From the NCBI GenBank assembly GCA_018136815.1, contig CM030934.1:648479-712478 (forward strand): a DNA stretch of 64,000 bases. Reading direction: 5' to 3'. Source of the stretch: Isochrysis galbana. Taxonomy: Eukaryota; Haptophyta; Isochrysidales; Isochrysidaceae. A program made the position numbers and the translations under genes. Shown here piece by piece: positions 1 to 10,400 of this stretch. Numbering within the stretch: the first letter of the stretch is position 1; each line of letters opens with the position of its first letter. The notes beneath the pieces were generated by a model. That model worked only from the letters and a program-made list of their open reading frames with translations. It made no database searches and had not been told where the DNA came from.

Positions 1-111
1 GGGGCAACTCCTCAGAGAGGAGCTGTGGGGAAGGAGATGTCCGAGTGGGGGCGCTATACCCTTGCGCTAGGCATGGGCAGCGACGCCGCCTCAAGACATG
101 TCCTCCCTCTT

Positions 112-490
112 GTCTTGAGTCGAAATTTTTGGTGCTTGAAGCAGAGGGCAAGGGGGTTTGTGCTTCTTGGGTTAGTTGTAGTTGGAAGAGGGAGTGGGAG
201 AGGGAGTGAAGTGTTGGAAGAGGGCCCAAGGCAGGGCACTGAGTTGAAGGTAATTGTGGCCCACAAGAGTGGGGTGAAAACGTGAAGTGTATCAACAAGG
301 GTCTTGAGTTGAAATTTTTGGTGCTTTGAACAGAGGGCGAGGGGGTTCGTTCTGTTTGGGTTGGTTCTAGAGGGAAGGAAGAGTAGGAGAGGGAGTCAAG
401 TGTTGAAGGAGGGCCCAAGGCAGGGCACTGAGTTGTAGGTTCTTGTGGCCCACAGGAGTGGGGTGAAAACGAGAAGTGAGTCAACATGTT
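112..490. repeat. Two tandem ~189-bp units
   Basis: Unit 1 (112-300) and unit 2 (301 to about 490) both open with GTCTTGAGT and share the blocks AAATTTTTGGTGCTT, AGGGCCCAAGGCAGGGCACT and GTGGGGTGAAAACG. The units differ by point changes and small indels, so this is an old tandem duplication. No coding potential was recognised in it. Confidence 0.8.
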
Positions 491-1232
491 GAAAAACAGA
501 GGCACAAGTTGCTCTCCGTAGGAGATTGACGGTTGTGAAGTGCCCTCCCATGTTGGGTGCACTGATGGTAGAGGTTTCCACCATGGGGAGGGCAGCTGAG
601 CTGCCCTCCCACATGAGGTGCTCTTGGGGTGGGAGGGTTTCCCACTGTTGGAGGGGGTCTCAAAGACCCCCTGCATGCTACGCAGAGCCATGGGGGCAAC
701 CTGTTCGGTGCCAGTGCTCGCCACCCCGCGCGCTTGCGCGGGCGTGGTTTGGATGGGCTGGATGGGCTCTGAGAGGGCTTTCTGACGAGCCGCCTCGGGC
801 GGCATGGGGCGTCCCAGGTGGGGCGCGGTGGCGAGGGTCGCCTGGGGCTCGGGAGCGGTCGCGGCACGCTCCATAGTTCAAACTATAACAATAGTTTTAG
901 AGGTAGATAGATAGCACACGCACATACGGGGAGGTTCTTCGCGCTCGTCGACGTCGCTCTTGTCGTTGCCGTCGCTGTCGCCGTGCTCGCGCTCGTCCTC
1001 ACCACCCCTTGCCCTTGCCTGCTCCTGCACCGATGATGCTGGACTTGCACGCTCGCACGCGCGTGCGAGATGGTCCACGTCAATGTGGATGCCCATCTCG
1101 CAACGCAGTGCGGCGCGAGCGCGGCGCGAGCGATCTGAGGGGTGAGACGGGACAGTTCAGCGCGTGGGGGGCGCTTGGGGGCAGGCAGAGAAGGGGGAGA
1201 GGGGAGAGGGAAGAGGGGCCACTCACCGGCAC
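491..1232. other. Non-coding stretch with two perfect hairpins
   Basis: No gene recognised. It holds a perfect 12-bp inverted repeat with a 1-nt centre at 586-610 (GGGAGGGCAGCT arms) and an 8-bp stem with a 3-nt loop at 653-671 (GGGGGTCT/AGACCCCC). The rest is GC-rich sequence whose open frames have biased composition and no domain. Confidence 0.6.
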
Positions 1233-1977
1233 TTTGGGGTAAATCCTGTTGTATTGTATGACCCACCAAGCACCATATTGACAGATGACACCCTTGCAGC
1301 TGCGCAAATCGCCCAAGCTGCCCGTGCGCACCGCGTCGAGATCGGCCACGCCCCCGGATTCAACGCTAACATCCAGGTGCCGAGATGCACGCGAGTACCC
1401 AACATTGAGCCGTCACCGGGCACGCTGCCGGATGTTTGTTTGGGGTTGATCCAGTTGTATTGTATGGCCCACCAAGCACCATATTGACAGATGACACCCT
1501 TGCAGCTACGACAATCGCCCAAACTGTCCGCGCGCACCGCGTCGAAATCGGCCACGCCCCCGGATTCAACGCTAGCGTCCCGGTGCCGTGATACGCACGA
1601 GTAACCGACTTTGAGCCGTCATCGAGCGCGCCGCCGGATGTTTGGGGTTGATCAAGTTGTATGGTATGACCCACCAGGCACCATATCGACAGATGACACC
1701 CTTGCAGCTACGACAATCGCCCAAACTGTCCGCGCGCACCGCGTCGAAATCGGCCACGCCCCCGGATTCAACGCTCACGTCCCGGTGCCGAGATGCACGC
1801 GAGTACCCAGCTTTGAGCCGTCACCGAGCGCGCTGCCGGATGTTTGGTGTTGATCCAGTCGTATGGTATGGCCCACCAAGTACCATATCGACAGATGACA
1901 CCCTTGCAGCCACTCAGCCACGCCAATCGCCCAAACTGTCCGCACGCCACCGGATTCAACGCTAACGTCCTGGTGCT
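1233..1977. repeat. Tandem array of ~202-206-bp units, about 3.7 copies
   Basis: Units start with TTTGGGGT or TTTGGTGT at 1233, 1439, 1641 and 1843, giving periods of 206, 202 and 202 bp. Each carries a conserved block reading CAGATGACACCCTTGCAGC, then CGCCCAAACTGTCCGC and CCCCCGGATTCAACGCT. The last unit is truncated at about 1977. This is a minisatellite or satellite-like array. All reading frames through it are repeat artefacts. Confidence 0.9.
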
Positions 1978-2282
1978 TTTGGTCTAAGCAGCGCTTGCGC
2001 TCGACGTCCAGTCGACAGGTGGCCGTGGCGATGGCGAGAGAGTCGAACGAAGCCAGCGAGCAGGAGCACGAGAGGAGAGTGAGAGTGACGAGAGGACGGA
2101 GGACCGTGCGGATGCGCGCCGAGTCGCCACCATCGTGAGGACGACGAGGGCGAGGAGAGAGAGCTGGAGTGAGCGAGGAGGGAGTAGGGAGGCAGGCAGT
2201 AGGGGCCTTCTCTCTGGTAGGTCGGTGAGAGGCCAAGGGAGGGGGAAGGGGGGGGGGGGACCCGGGGGGGGGGAGATAGGCG
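1978..2282. other. Spacer between satellite array and copia fragment
   Basis: About 300 bp of GC-rich sequence with GAGA-rich and poly-G stretches (G runs near 2249-2272). No gene seen. Confidence 0.4.
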
Positions 2283-3812
2283 AGACAGGGCAAACCCTCT
2301 TGCAATTCCCGCACCTGTCCCCTCCGCTGCCCCACCTGCGGCGACAAGTTCTGCGTCTGCGCGCGCCCGCCTTCCGCCTGCGTCGTGCACGCCGCCATCC
2401 CGCCTGACCCCCGCGCCCTCACCAACGCCCTCGGCGAGCCTCTGCCCACCCGTTTCTACGAACATCTCGTCCGCCTCTGGGTCGAACGCCGCCACCCTCT
2501 TCCGCCCACTTGCCCCTCAGCTCGCGTTGCCTTAGCCCCGCCCCGCCCCGACTCCTCCCTCGCCGACGCCGACGCGCTTCTCGACGCCTATCTCGATGAA
2601 CTCCCCTGCCCCTCCGAGCCCACGACGATCGGGCCGCTTTGCTCCGTCGCCTTCGCGTGTCCCCTGGCCGTCGCCGCCGACGCCCTCGAGCCCTCCGTCT
2701 CTCACTCCAGCATCGCTGTCTCGCCCGCTCCCGCGACAATCGCCTTCCAACTCGACGGCGGCGCAAACGCCAACATCCTCTGCGACGCTTCCGCCTCCGC
2801 CCTCTGCCTCCACTCTCCCTCGTCCGGCGTCATCAAAGGCATTGCCGGCGGCCTGCCCTACGCCTCCGCAGCTCTCGCCCGAGTCTCCTTCGGCGCTCTC
2901 CCAGCTCCCTCGCATCTCGTCGGCTTTCTCTGCGCGCCCGAAGGTCCCAACATCATCTCGGAGTCCGTCCTCATCGACTCCCTGCATGTCGAGATCCACA
3001 AGAAGCCTGCCCCCCGCCCCTCCGAGATGCTCTTCCCAGACGGCACTGCCCTTGCCCTCCGCCGCGCCCATGGTCTTTTTTACATCGACGTCGCATTCCA
3101 CCCCGCCCCCTCCGCGGATGCCCCGACCGTCAGCGCCGCCTCCCTCCTTAGCGCCAACGATTCCGCGCTCCTGTGGGCCGCCCGCCTCGGCACGGACTCC
3201 GCCGGCCTCGCCGCCACGTCTCGCTCTACGCACGGTATCCGTCTCGACTCCCTCTCTCCCGCTCAGCGCGCCGCCGTCGACTCCAGCGTGCCCCGCGCGC
3301 TCGCCCAAGCCAAGCACGCTCCCGTCCGCAGCACGCCCGCCCGTGACCTTGCCACCCGCCCCGCCGCCCTTTTCATCTGCGACGGTTTCGGCCCGCACTC
3401 CGCCGCGTCTCCCACCGACGGCGCGACGTATCATTTCGAGGCCGTCGACGAGTTCACGTCGCCCACGCCGTCCAACCTGTCCCCGCGTGCTCCTCCAGTC
3501 CCTCTTCGCCCGCCCTCCGTGCCCCACGTTGATCAAACCTCTCATGTTATGTCTCAACTCTCTTTCCCACCAGACCACCCCACAGCCACAGCTACACTCA
3601 GCTCACCACAGGTATATTGTATTCAGGAACACCCCGGTCGCGACCGGCTTGTTGCGTCCTACCGCCCTTAGGAGCAATTCTACATCCAGGCGTCCGAACG
3701 AGCGCATGACCACGTCAAGCGTACCAATGGCATCGCGGCCGGGCGCAAGCGAATCGAGGAGTTCCTCCGGTGCGAGGGGCGGTGGTGGGTCAGTGCCGGT
3801 GTGTGCCACCCT
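2283..3812 (+). mobile_element. Ty1/copia retrotransposon pol fragment (degraded)
   Basis: One open frame runs from 2280 to a TAG at 3669-3671 and continues in the same frame to 3812. A Cys-rich segment (2301-2381, with CPTCGDKFC) is followed by a retropepsin-like motif FQLDGGANANI near 2740-2770. Next come a GAG-pre-integrase-like LLWAARLG near 3170 and an integrase start with FICDGFGP and YHFEAVDEFT near 3370-3450. After the in-frame stop the frame still reads EQFYIQASERAHDHVKRTNG, which fits the integrase continuation. Reverse transcriptase and RNase H are absent and no LTR was identified. The order protease, pre-integrase, integrase is the copia order. The element is a dead or partial copy. 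About 200 nt between 3460 and 3671 do not look like integrase and may be an insertion. Confidence 0.6.
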
Positions 3813-4936
3813 TAAGAACCCGCGTGCCACCTACCAGTGACCCCCCACCCTGCTCGCGAGAGCTCTAGGCTCTGCATGGCCACCATCTCCAGGCCATTCT
3901 TCGGCCGATCGCGGGCGATCGGACGTCGCGGAAGCTCCGCGTTTCTACTAGTGATGCGCCCCACATTCACCACTCTGATTCCCTCCCGTGAGCGAACCCC
4001 TCAATCTCCCAAAATAGCCCGCCACGCGCGGGGGAAGGGAGGGGAGTCACTCACCGACGCCATTGCCCTGCTTCGTGGGGCGGGAGGGGGTCGTTCGGAG
4101 GGGGGAGGGAGTCGCCGGGGCAGGTAGGGGGGGGCCCTAAGGAATCCTTGGACACCCAGGGGAGGTGGGAAATAGTGGTTAAAATGAGTGAGTGACCGAG
4201 CTATTCCTATTCCCTTCCGTCCCCTCCGTTCCCATCTGAGGTAGTGGTAACTTCGGATCCGTCAGACTCGCGAGTCACAGAGAAGGGTGCCCCCCCGGTA
4301 TCCTGGTACTGTTTTTGGTACTGTTTTTCTCTGTTTTTCTATTTCTATGAATGCCAAAAACAGACTGTTTTTATCCTGTTTTTGGACGCCCCCCTACTGT
4401 TTTCCCCATCTAGGAACGTGTTGCGGTGGGCCCTGTCGGACCTGCGTGCGGTCCGGATCTGTCTGGTGGGGTCGGTCCGGATTTTGTTCTCTTCAGGCAG
4501 GCCGCGTGCGGGGCCCGCGCGTCGTCCGATGCCGCCCGTCGGGGGGGGCTCTCTCGGCGAGCGGCCCGCCCCCCCTCGACCTGGACCGGTCCCCCGCCCC
4601 CCCCCCCTTCCCTCCCCCCTCTTCCCCTTCCTTCCCCCCCCCCCCCCCCCACCCCCCACCCCCGCCCGCCCGCCCGCCCGCCCGCCCGCATGAGAGAGGG
4701 GTGGGACAGTTCCCGCCGCCGGCTTTGCCAGAAGCGCAGCACTCCACTCGCCAAATTCGCCTCTGCGGCGGGCGGCCTGCGAACGGAAGGCGTGCACTCC
4801 TTGCAGCCACCAAACCGCTTACGGCGCCTTTCTACGGTCTGCTACTGATCGGAGTCACAGCGGCTTCAAGGACGCATGAAAAACAAAGACGCTATCATCG
4901 TTACATCGCTCCATCTCTCCACTTCCCGATCGCCCG
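3813..4936. other. Non-coding, low-complexity stretch
   Basis: No gene recognised. It contains a near-perfect hairpin at 3905-3922 (CCGATCGC/GCGATCGG) and a dispersed-repeat module at 4141-4198 beginning GGAATCCTTGGACACCCA that recurs at 49494. Long C and G runs lie at 4600-4690, including a (GCCC)n-like patch. Confidence 0.5.
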
Positions 4937-5186
4937 CCGAAGTAATCTCACTTGGGCTCGTCCGCCCGCCGATATCACAGCTCTTGTCTCCTCATTGCTG
5001 GCCGACGTTCAATAGACGCCATTGCGTATGGAAGACCAGCTTCCTTGCCCTCGTCCGCCGCTTTCTTCCACTGGCTTTCGTGCCTCACATCTCACGATTG
5101 GCGGGCACCTCTCTCATGGGAGAGCATCGCTACCAACACCACTCTCAGAACCACAAAGTCTCGCGCGGATGCTCTCGGCCATCCTG

Positions 5187-5200
5187 TATATAGATATATA
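5187..5200 (+). promoter_or_regulatory. TATA-like element of extensin-like gene 1
   Basis: TATATAGATATATA lies 139 bp upstream of the ATG at 5339 in an otherwise GC-rich flank. It is identically placed in the second copy of the gene. That conservation and the spacing support a core promoter, by inference only. Confidence 0.45.
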
Positions 5201-5338
5201 GCCTTGACTTTCCTCACACTCGTACTCCCCACTCCTACCTCGGCCCTTCTCTCGCGGCCACTCCGCAGAGAGTGTGCACCCAGGTAGATTCGAGGGCCCG
5301 CCCACACCCCTCGCGTTGCGCTACTGCCTGGGGAGGCC

Positions 5339-7217
5339 ATGGCGGTCGACCTGCTCCTCCTCGCACTGATGGTCTCGGCGCAGGTTTCGCCCTCGCCGCC
5401 GCCGCCCTCGCCGCCGCCACCCTCTCCTCCACCGCCATCACCCCCTCCACCCTCTCCGCCCCCGCCGTCACCGCCCCCGCCCTCTCCACCACCGCCTTCT
5501 CCGCCGCCACCCTCGCCGCCGCCACCCTCTCCGCCACCGCCATCCCCACCCCCACCCTCTCCGCCACCGCCGTCGCCACCACCACCCTCTCCGCCCCCGC
5601 CCTCTCCGCCGCCTCCCTCTCCGCCGCCACCCTCTCCACCACCGCCGTCGCCACCGCCGCCGTCACCGCCGCCCCCGTCACCGCCCCCACCCTCTCCGCC
5701 ACCGCCCTCTCCGCCGCCTTCCCCGCCGCCACCCTCGCCGCCGCCGCCATCGCCGCCCCCGCCATCGCCGCCCCCGCCATCGCCGCCCCCGCCCTCCCCG
5801 CCGCCGCCATCGCCGCCGCCGCCCTCCCCACCGCCGCCCTCCCCGCCGCCGCCCTCCCCGCCGCCGCCCTCCCCGCCGCCGCCCTCCCCGCCGCCGCCCT
5901 CTCCGCCGCCTTCCCCTCCGCCCCCATCGCCGCCGCCCCCATCACCGCCGCCGCCGTCCCCGCCGCCGCCGTCCCCGCCGCCCCCGTCGCCGCCGCCCCC
6001 GTCGCCGCCGCCCCCGTCGCCGCCGCCCCCGTCGCCGCCGCCGCCCTCCCCGCCGCCGCCCTCCCCGCCGCCGCCCTCCCCGCCGCCGCCTTCCCCGCCG
6101 CCGCCCTCCCCGCCGCCGCCCTCCCCGCCGCCACCTTCCCCGCCGCCCCCATCTCCGCCGCCTTCACCGCCGCCCCCATCACCGCCGCCCCCATCACCGC
6201 CGCCCCCGTCGCCGCCGCCCCCGTCGCCGCCGCCGCCCTCCCCGCCGCCGCCCTCCCCGCCGCCGCCCTCCCCGCCGCCGCCCTCGCCGCCGCCGCCCTC
6301 CCCGCCGCCGCCCTCGCCGCCGCCGCCCTCCCCGCCGCCGCCCTCCCCGCCGCCGCCCTCGCCGCCGCCCCATCGCCGCCGCCGCCTTCCCCGCCGCCGC
6401 CATCGCCGCCGCCCCCATCGCCGCCGCCCCCATCGCCGCCGCCACCCTCTCCTCCACCGCCATCCCCCCCCCACCCTCTCCGCCGCCGCCATCGCCGCCC
6501 CCGCCCTCTCCGCCCCCGCCCTCGCCGCCGCCATCGCCGCCGCCATCGCCCCCACCCTTTGCGCCGCCGCCTTCCCCGCCACCCTTTGCGCCGCCGCCTT
6601 CCCCGCCACCCTTTCCGCCGCCGCCATCCCCGCCGCCGCCATCCCCGCCGCCGCCATCCCCGCCGCCGCCATCCCCGCCGCCGCCATCCCCGCCGCCGCC
6701 ATCCCCGCCGCCGCCATCCCCGCCGCCGCCATCCCCGCCGCCGCCATCCCCACCCCCCTCGTCGCCGCCTTCTCCGCCGCCTTGGTATGTTCAAGCTGGG
6801 CAAGTAACTATAATCATCGCTGCCGTCTTATACGCATTCCGGTCGCTTCTCGACTTCCTCTTCCCTTCGAGTCCGCCAAGTCCACCACCAGTCTCGCGGC
6901 CGCCACCGATCTCTCCACCACCCTCACCCCCCCAACCGCCATGTATTGGCAGCCTTGCTGCGGGCCGTACAATTCGCAATGGGCCAATTGGTAACCAGTG
7001 GTGCTATAACCTGGGGGTCTCGGCCTCAGCTGTCGAAAGCCAGGCCAATCGTGAGAAGTGCGAAGGTGCATACCTTGACCCAGCCTTTCCTTTGTCAACC
7101 TCCGCCAACGACTACGCCTACGACTGCTCGGGCGGTTGCAAGCTTTGCCAGTACGTCAAACAGGGGCTCTTCTACAAGTGCACGGCATCGGAAACAATCT
7201 ACTACAACTGCGATTAA
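5339..7217 (+). pseudogene. Extensin/pherophorin-like Ser-Pro4 protein, copy 1 (two frameshifts)
   Basis: The frame opens MAVDLLLLALMVSAQVSP, a short signal peptide, then (Ser-Pro3-4)n repeats. It ends in a region identical in design to copy 2: WYVQAGQVT with a hydrophobic stretch, a second short Pro-rich spacer, and a Cys-rich tail ending YYNCD with a TAA at 7215-7217. Start and stop lie in different frames. The Ser-Pro frame is lost by one nucleotide in a C run at 6368-6371 and by another in the run at 6464-6472. Two -1 shifts together put the tail out of frame. Either the gene is a pseudogene or two C-run lengths are wrong in the assembly. The product would be a secreted, hydroxyproline-rich wall or matrix glycoprotein, inferred from the repeat type. 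Confidence 0.8.
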
Positions 7218-7392
7218 GCTAATCCCTACACCTTCCTTTCATATGATCCTTCCCACTCTTTGACAATTGGAAGGGCCATTTTACTCGCGATGGGTCATGC
7301 CTCGAGCCGTACGCCGAGCGTTTCTTGATGTGGTGGCTTCTGGTTTTCTCGCTTCGATGCTCGGAGTCTACAAAACCCAATTGCTCCGTCAG

Positions 7393-7453
7393 CCTGATAT
7401 CAGGTCCTGATATCATGATATCAGGTCCAGCACTCCTGATACCTGATATCAGG
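7393..7453. repeat. Cluster of TGATATCA palindromes
   Basis: Three perfect palindromes lie within 61 bp: CCTGATATCAGG at 7393-7404, the 20-mer CCTGATATCATGATATCAGG at 7406-7425, and CCTGATATCAGG again at 7442-7453. The patch is AT-rich in a GC-rich setting and can form cruciforms. Related palindromic sequence occurs near 30455 and 58905. Confidence 0.85.
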
Positions 7454-7456
7454 TCA

Positions 7457-8375
7457 TGCCTTTATAAGTACGATTATAAGTATTAAAGAATCAATTTGTC
7501 GCGAATATACAGCGGGGGAGGGAAGAGGCGGGAACGCGACACCCGTTCCTCGGCGGGCGAGGGGGCTGCATGGACATGGATGATGGTGAGAGTGACATGG
7601 GCTGGAGTGTATCGGGGATGCAGCCCTTGCGGGACCTGAAGGGCTCTGCCCTTGAGTGGTCTACGATCGAAGAGGCGAATGGCCGCCCCCCACGAGATAT
7701 CTTGGGACCGGAGAATGTTTTGGACGAATCTTCTTGCCGTCGGCCGAGGAGAGGCGGACGGAGAGAGAGAGTCTCGCAGAGCGACTGCAGAACGAGAAGT
7801 CGAAGTCATGCCGGTTTATTACCTTAAACGAGCCAACAATTATAGATACAGCAAAAACAAAATTCGAATCGCAAATTTCGAGATCAAAATCTGCAAACCT
7901 GGACTTGAGACCATGGGGAATTTGAATCTGTGTGTCTTGTGCGTCAGTGGCAACACGGGGAACTGTTCAATTGTAATTGTGAGCGCGCATCTTACACGAA
8001 TATTCATGCCTACAGCCTTCAGATGGGCAGAAATTGTCGGAGCGAAGCTCGTTTCCTCAGCGGAAACGAGCCGTGGAGGCGCACCGGCGGCTAGCGCGGC
8101 GCACGGCTCACCCGGGGAGCCCGGGACGGGCTCATCGGGGGAACGGGGAGGGCAAATGACGGGCATGTGAAATGGACGGGGAAGTGGCACGGAACGCGAA
8201 TCGGAGGGACGGAGGATGTAGGGAAGGGCGCGGCGAGCAGATACCGCTTGATTGGGACTCGTAGGGACTCGTAGACTCGAAAGGATGACTCGGAAGACTC
8301 GGGGCTTGGGGGTACTCAGGGGGCTGCAGGTCGCCAACAGGCGTTACCACGACACACAACACGCCGCCAGACAAC
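7457..8375. other. Non-coding stretch with a dispersed-repeat module
   Basis: No gene recognised. At 7867-7912 it carries a module (TTTCGAGATCAAAATCTGCAAA then CCTGGACTTGAGA) also present in diverged form at 8755-8812 and 19905-19955, pointing to a dispersed repeat family. Open frames here lack domains. Confidence 0.5.
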
Positions 8376-8729
8376 CTGAACAAGTTCACATCTCAACAAG
8401 TTGACCTCTCAACATGTTGACCTCTCAACATGTTGACCTCTCAACATGTTGACCTCTCAACAAGTTGGCCTCTCAACAAGTTGACCTCTCAACAAGTTGA
8501 CCTCTCAACAAGTTGACCTCTCAACAAGTTGACCCCTCAACAAGTTGACCCCTCAACAAGTTGACCTCTCAACAAGTTGACTTTAACCACTGAACAAGTT
8601 GACCCCTCAACATGTTGACCTCTCAACAAGTTGACTTTAACCACTGAACAAGTTGGCTCCACTCACCGAACAAGTTGGTTCCCGCCTGAACAAGTCGTGA
8701 ACAAGTTGGTTCCACCCTCAACAAGTTAA
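8376..8729. repeat. 16-bp minisatellite, about 20 copies
   Basis: Consensus CTCAACAAGTTGACCT repeated with a strict 16-bp period from about 8390 to 8585, then loosening into longer, diverged units (with TTTAACCACTGAACAAGTTG variants). The core TCAACAAGTTGA is a near-palindrome. At least four units carry TCAACATGTTGA, a perfect 12-bp palindrome. A single TCAACATGTTGA also occurs at 481-492. Confidence 0.95.
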
Positions 8730-9189
8730 TTCCAGGTAAAAGTAAAACTCAATTCCTTCGATTTTCGAGACGAAAATCGGCGAACCCGAACTTGAGCCCA
8801 GGGGGAATCCAAATCAACTCGCCTGGAGCGACCACGACGAACCTAGAAGACGGTGGATAACGAGGAAGGCTCGTACTCAGGCCGAAACATTCTTGCCCAA
8901 AGAGCCTGGATACAACACCCCCCGACTCAAATCGAGACGTCTCCCGATGTCGAGCCGAAGACAGAAGACTACGTCAAGACGTATGCGGAGACTGAAGAAA
9001 CTGAGGGAGAACGTAACCCATGGATCCATTTGTTGAGCACAAAATCGGCAGCTTAGCGCGGCGGCTTCCGATTTTGTACGTCACATCCTGCCACTTTCTC
9101 CCTTTTACAGGAGTTCTGCTCGGACAGTTGCGCTGGGTTAGGGCGCTGACGAGACGCTACGTCTTCCTCCGTTCCTATACGATTTAGCG
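8730..9189. other. Spacer downstream of the gypsy relic
   Basis: No gene seen. It holds the repeat module TTTTCGAGACGAAAATCGGC at 8760-8780. An LTR of the minus-strand gypsy element would be expected between here and 9190. I could not pair this region with a matching copy upstream of gag. Confidence 0.4.
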
Positions 9190-9831
9190 CTACGCATGAG
9201 AACGAGAACGCGTTCGGCTTGAAGGAAGGTCCGGGAGATTTTCCGTTGGGTTTAAGCTGTTTTGAGAAGATAACGAAGGAACGGGAACGGGCTGGGTTTC
9301 GGAAAGCTCCGAAGACGGAGACGAACGAGAGCGGTCGACGGCGAGGTCATAGGACTCGACCAAATCGGAGCACCGACGAAGCAATTCGATCCTAGGCTCC
9401 CAAGTAGCTTCGGAACGAGGGTAGCCGCGCCACTTGACGAGATATTTGCGCGACGATCCATCACCCTTATGACCGAGTAACTCTTCGACGAGATACTCAT
9501 CTGGTTCGACGGGAGACTCATCCACCACGGTGTAATACGGACGGAGGTTGGAGATATGGACTTCATCTTTGACTCGACGGTTCTCGAGGTCGCGGAGGCG
9601 ATAGCGCGTGGCCGAGATCGCTTCCTCTACTCGGTAGGGACCGGAGTAGAGGTATTGAAGTTTGTTAGCGTGGCCGGGGATTCGCTTGCACACCCGATCA
9701 CCAGGCTTGAAAATGATATCGAGACGAGATTTTTGAGCGGCCGAGCGCATAGACTCGCGCTGTGAACTTTGGGTGGCTTCGAGGGCACAACGCCACGATT
9801 CGAGGAGCTTCTTGTTGAGCTCGACGGCGTT
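9190..9831 (-). pseudogene. Ty3/gypsy chromovirus integrase C-terminus with chromodomain
   Basis: Minus-strand open frame ending at 9190. A GPY/F-type module begins with FKPGDRVCKRIPGHANKL and YSGPYRVEEA (about 9715-9625), then LRDLENRRVKDEVHISNLRP. A chromodomain follows at about 9501-9345, with DEYLVEELL, KYLVKWRGY and ATWEP carrying the aromatic-cage-type residues of the family. A basic Ser/Arg tail ends the protein. In chromoviruses this C-terminal module steers integration to marked chromatin. The integrase catalytic core, reverse transcriptase and protease are missing. Upstream the frame runs directly into gag-like sequence, so pol has been deleted internally. Confidence 0.85.
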
Positions 9832-10400
9832 CGACGGCGAGCGCGACGGTAGCGTGTCGGACACTGGCGTGGGGTCAGCCAGTTGAGCAGGTTCGCGAAC
9901 ATCTTGTCCCAGTCTCTTTCGAGGCGTGCTTGGGCTTCTGTCTTTGGCCTGCTGGTCAGCGTGGCCAGCTCCTCGGCGCGGATACCTTTCGCTCCCACGA
10001 ACGTGATGGGGGCGACTGCAGCCGCGTAGCCGTGTCGACCTTGTCGTTCCGGATGATGGCCTCGAACCTTTGATTGATGTCGTGCGACATGTTCGGGTGA
10101 TCCCAAACAGAGGTCGCGTCCACGTTGGCGTCGCCCATCTTGCGGACGTATGCGCGCACGAGGTTCTTGGCCAACTCTTGAAGATCGGAGCCGGCTTCGC
10201 GAGCGACGAGTCGATCCCACTCCATGGACGCGGAGTCCTTCGCGAAGCCCGGGACGTTGGCCGCAAAGGTGGCGTCGCACTTGCGCAGCAGAACGTCGCA
10301 GGCCAGCGCCGGGTTCATGGACAAGACCGGGTCCTCGGCGAGGTCGAGGAGGAACGCGTAAATTCGTTGATTACCGGTCGCGCATAAATTGGCCGCCGCG
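9832..10400 (-). pseudogene. Gag-like protein, 3' half (interrupted by LINE)
   Basis: Minus-strand coding-like sequence. From 10400 it reads NLCATGNQRIYAFLLDLAED, then a long helical region and VRKMGDANVDATSVW and MSHDINQRFEAI near 10150-10060. It then changes frame near 10010 into GAKGIRAEELATLTSRPK and ERDWDKMFANLLNWL. The VRKM and INQRF blocks match the minus-strand relic at 56927-57650 (VRKMNDPTV, EINERFDS), so this is a repeated family. Its position before a chromovirus integrase tail suggests gag. It is broken by one frameshift and by the LINE at 10401-13712. Confidence 0.65.
10385..10400. repeat. Target-site duplication, left copy
   Basis: TAAATTGGCCGCCGCG, identical to 13713-13728. 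The flanking bases differ on both sides. These duplications bracket the LINE exactly. Confidence 0.9.

Larger units (their letters stand above)
4937..7373 (+). repeat. Direct duplication, copy 1 (pairs with 15207-19077)
   Basis: The unit spans promoter, extensin-like gene and 3' flank. From AGTAATCTCACTTGGG onward the two copies are nearly identical for about 400 bp before the start codon. They are again nearly identical from the end of the Pro-rich repeat to about 7373. They differ greatly in length within the repeat region (about 1.4 kb here against 2.8 kb in copy 2). The few substitutions imply a recent duplication. Confidence 0.9.

Noticed and set aside
653-671. Rho-independent terminator-like hairpin
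   Set aside because: No T tract follows and the genome is eukaryotic.
2532-3578. 348-codon minus-strand frame opposite the copia fragment
   Set aside because: Gly/Arg/Glu-rich antisense shadow of a GC-rich coding frame.
5092-6803. Long minus-strand frames rich in Gly/Glu or Ala/Met across the first Ser-Pro gene
   Set aside because: Every frame of a CCG repeat lacks stops; these have no signal peptide or tail and are shadows.
8376-8729. CRISPR-like array
   Set aside because: The 16-bp units are contiguous with no spacers, in a eukaryotic genome; it is a minisatellite.
10150-10400. N-terminal 84 codons of the reverse transcriptase frame
   Set aside because: They lie upstream of the target-site duplication and are antisense to gag; the LINE begins at 10401.
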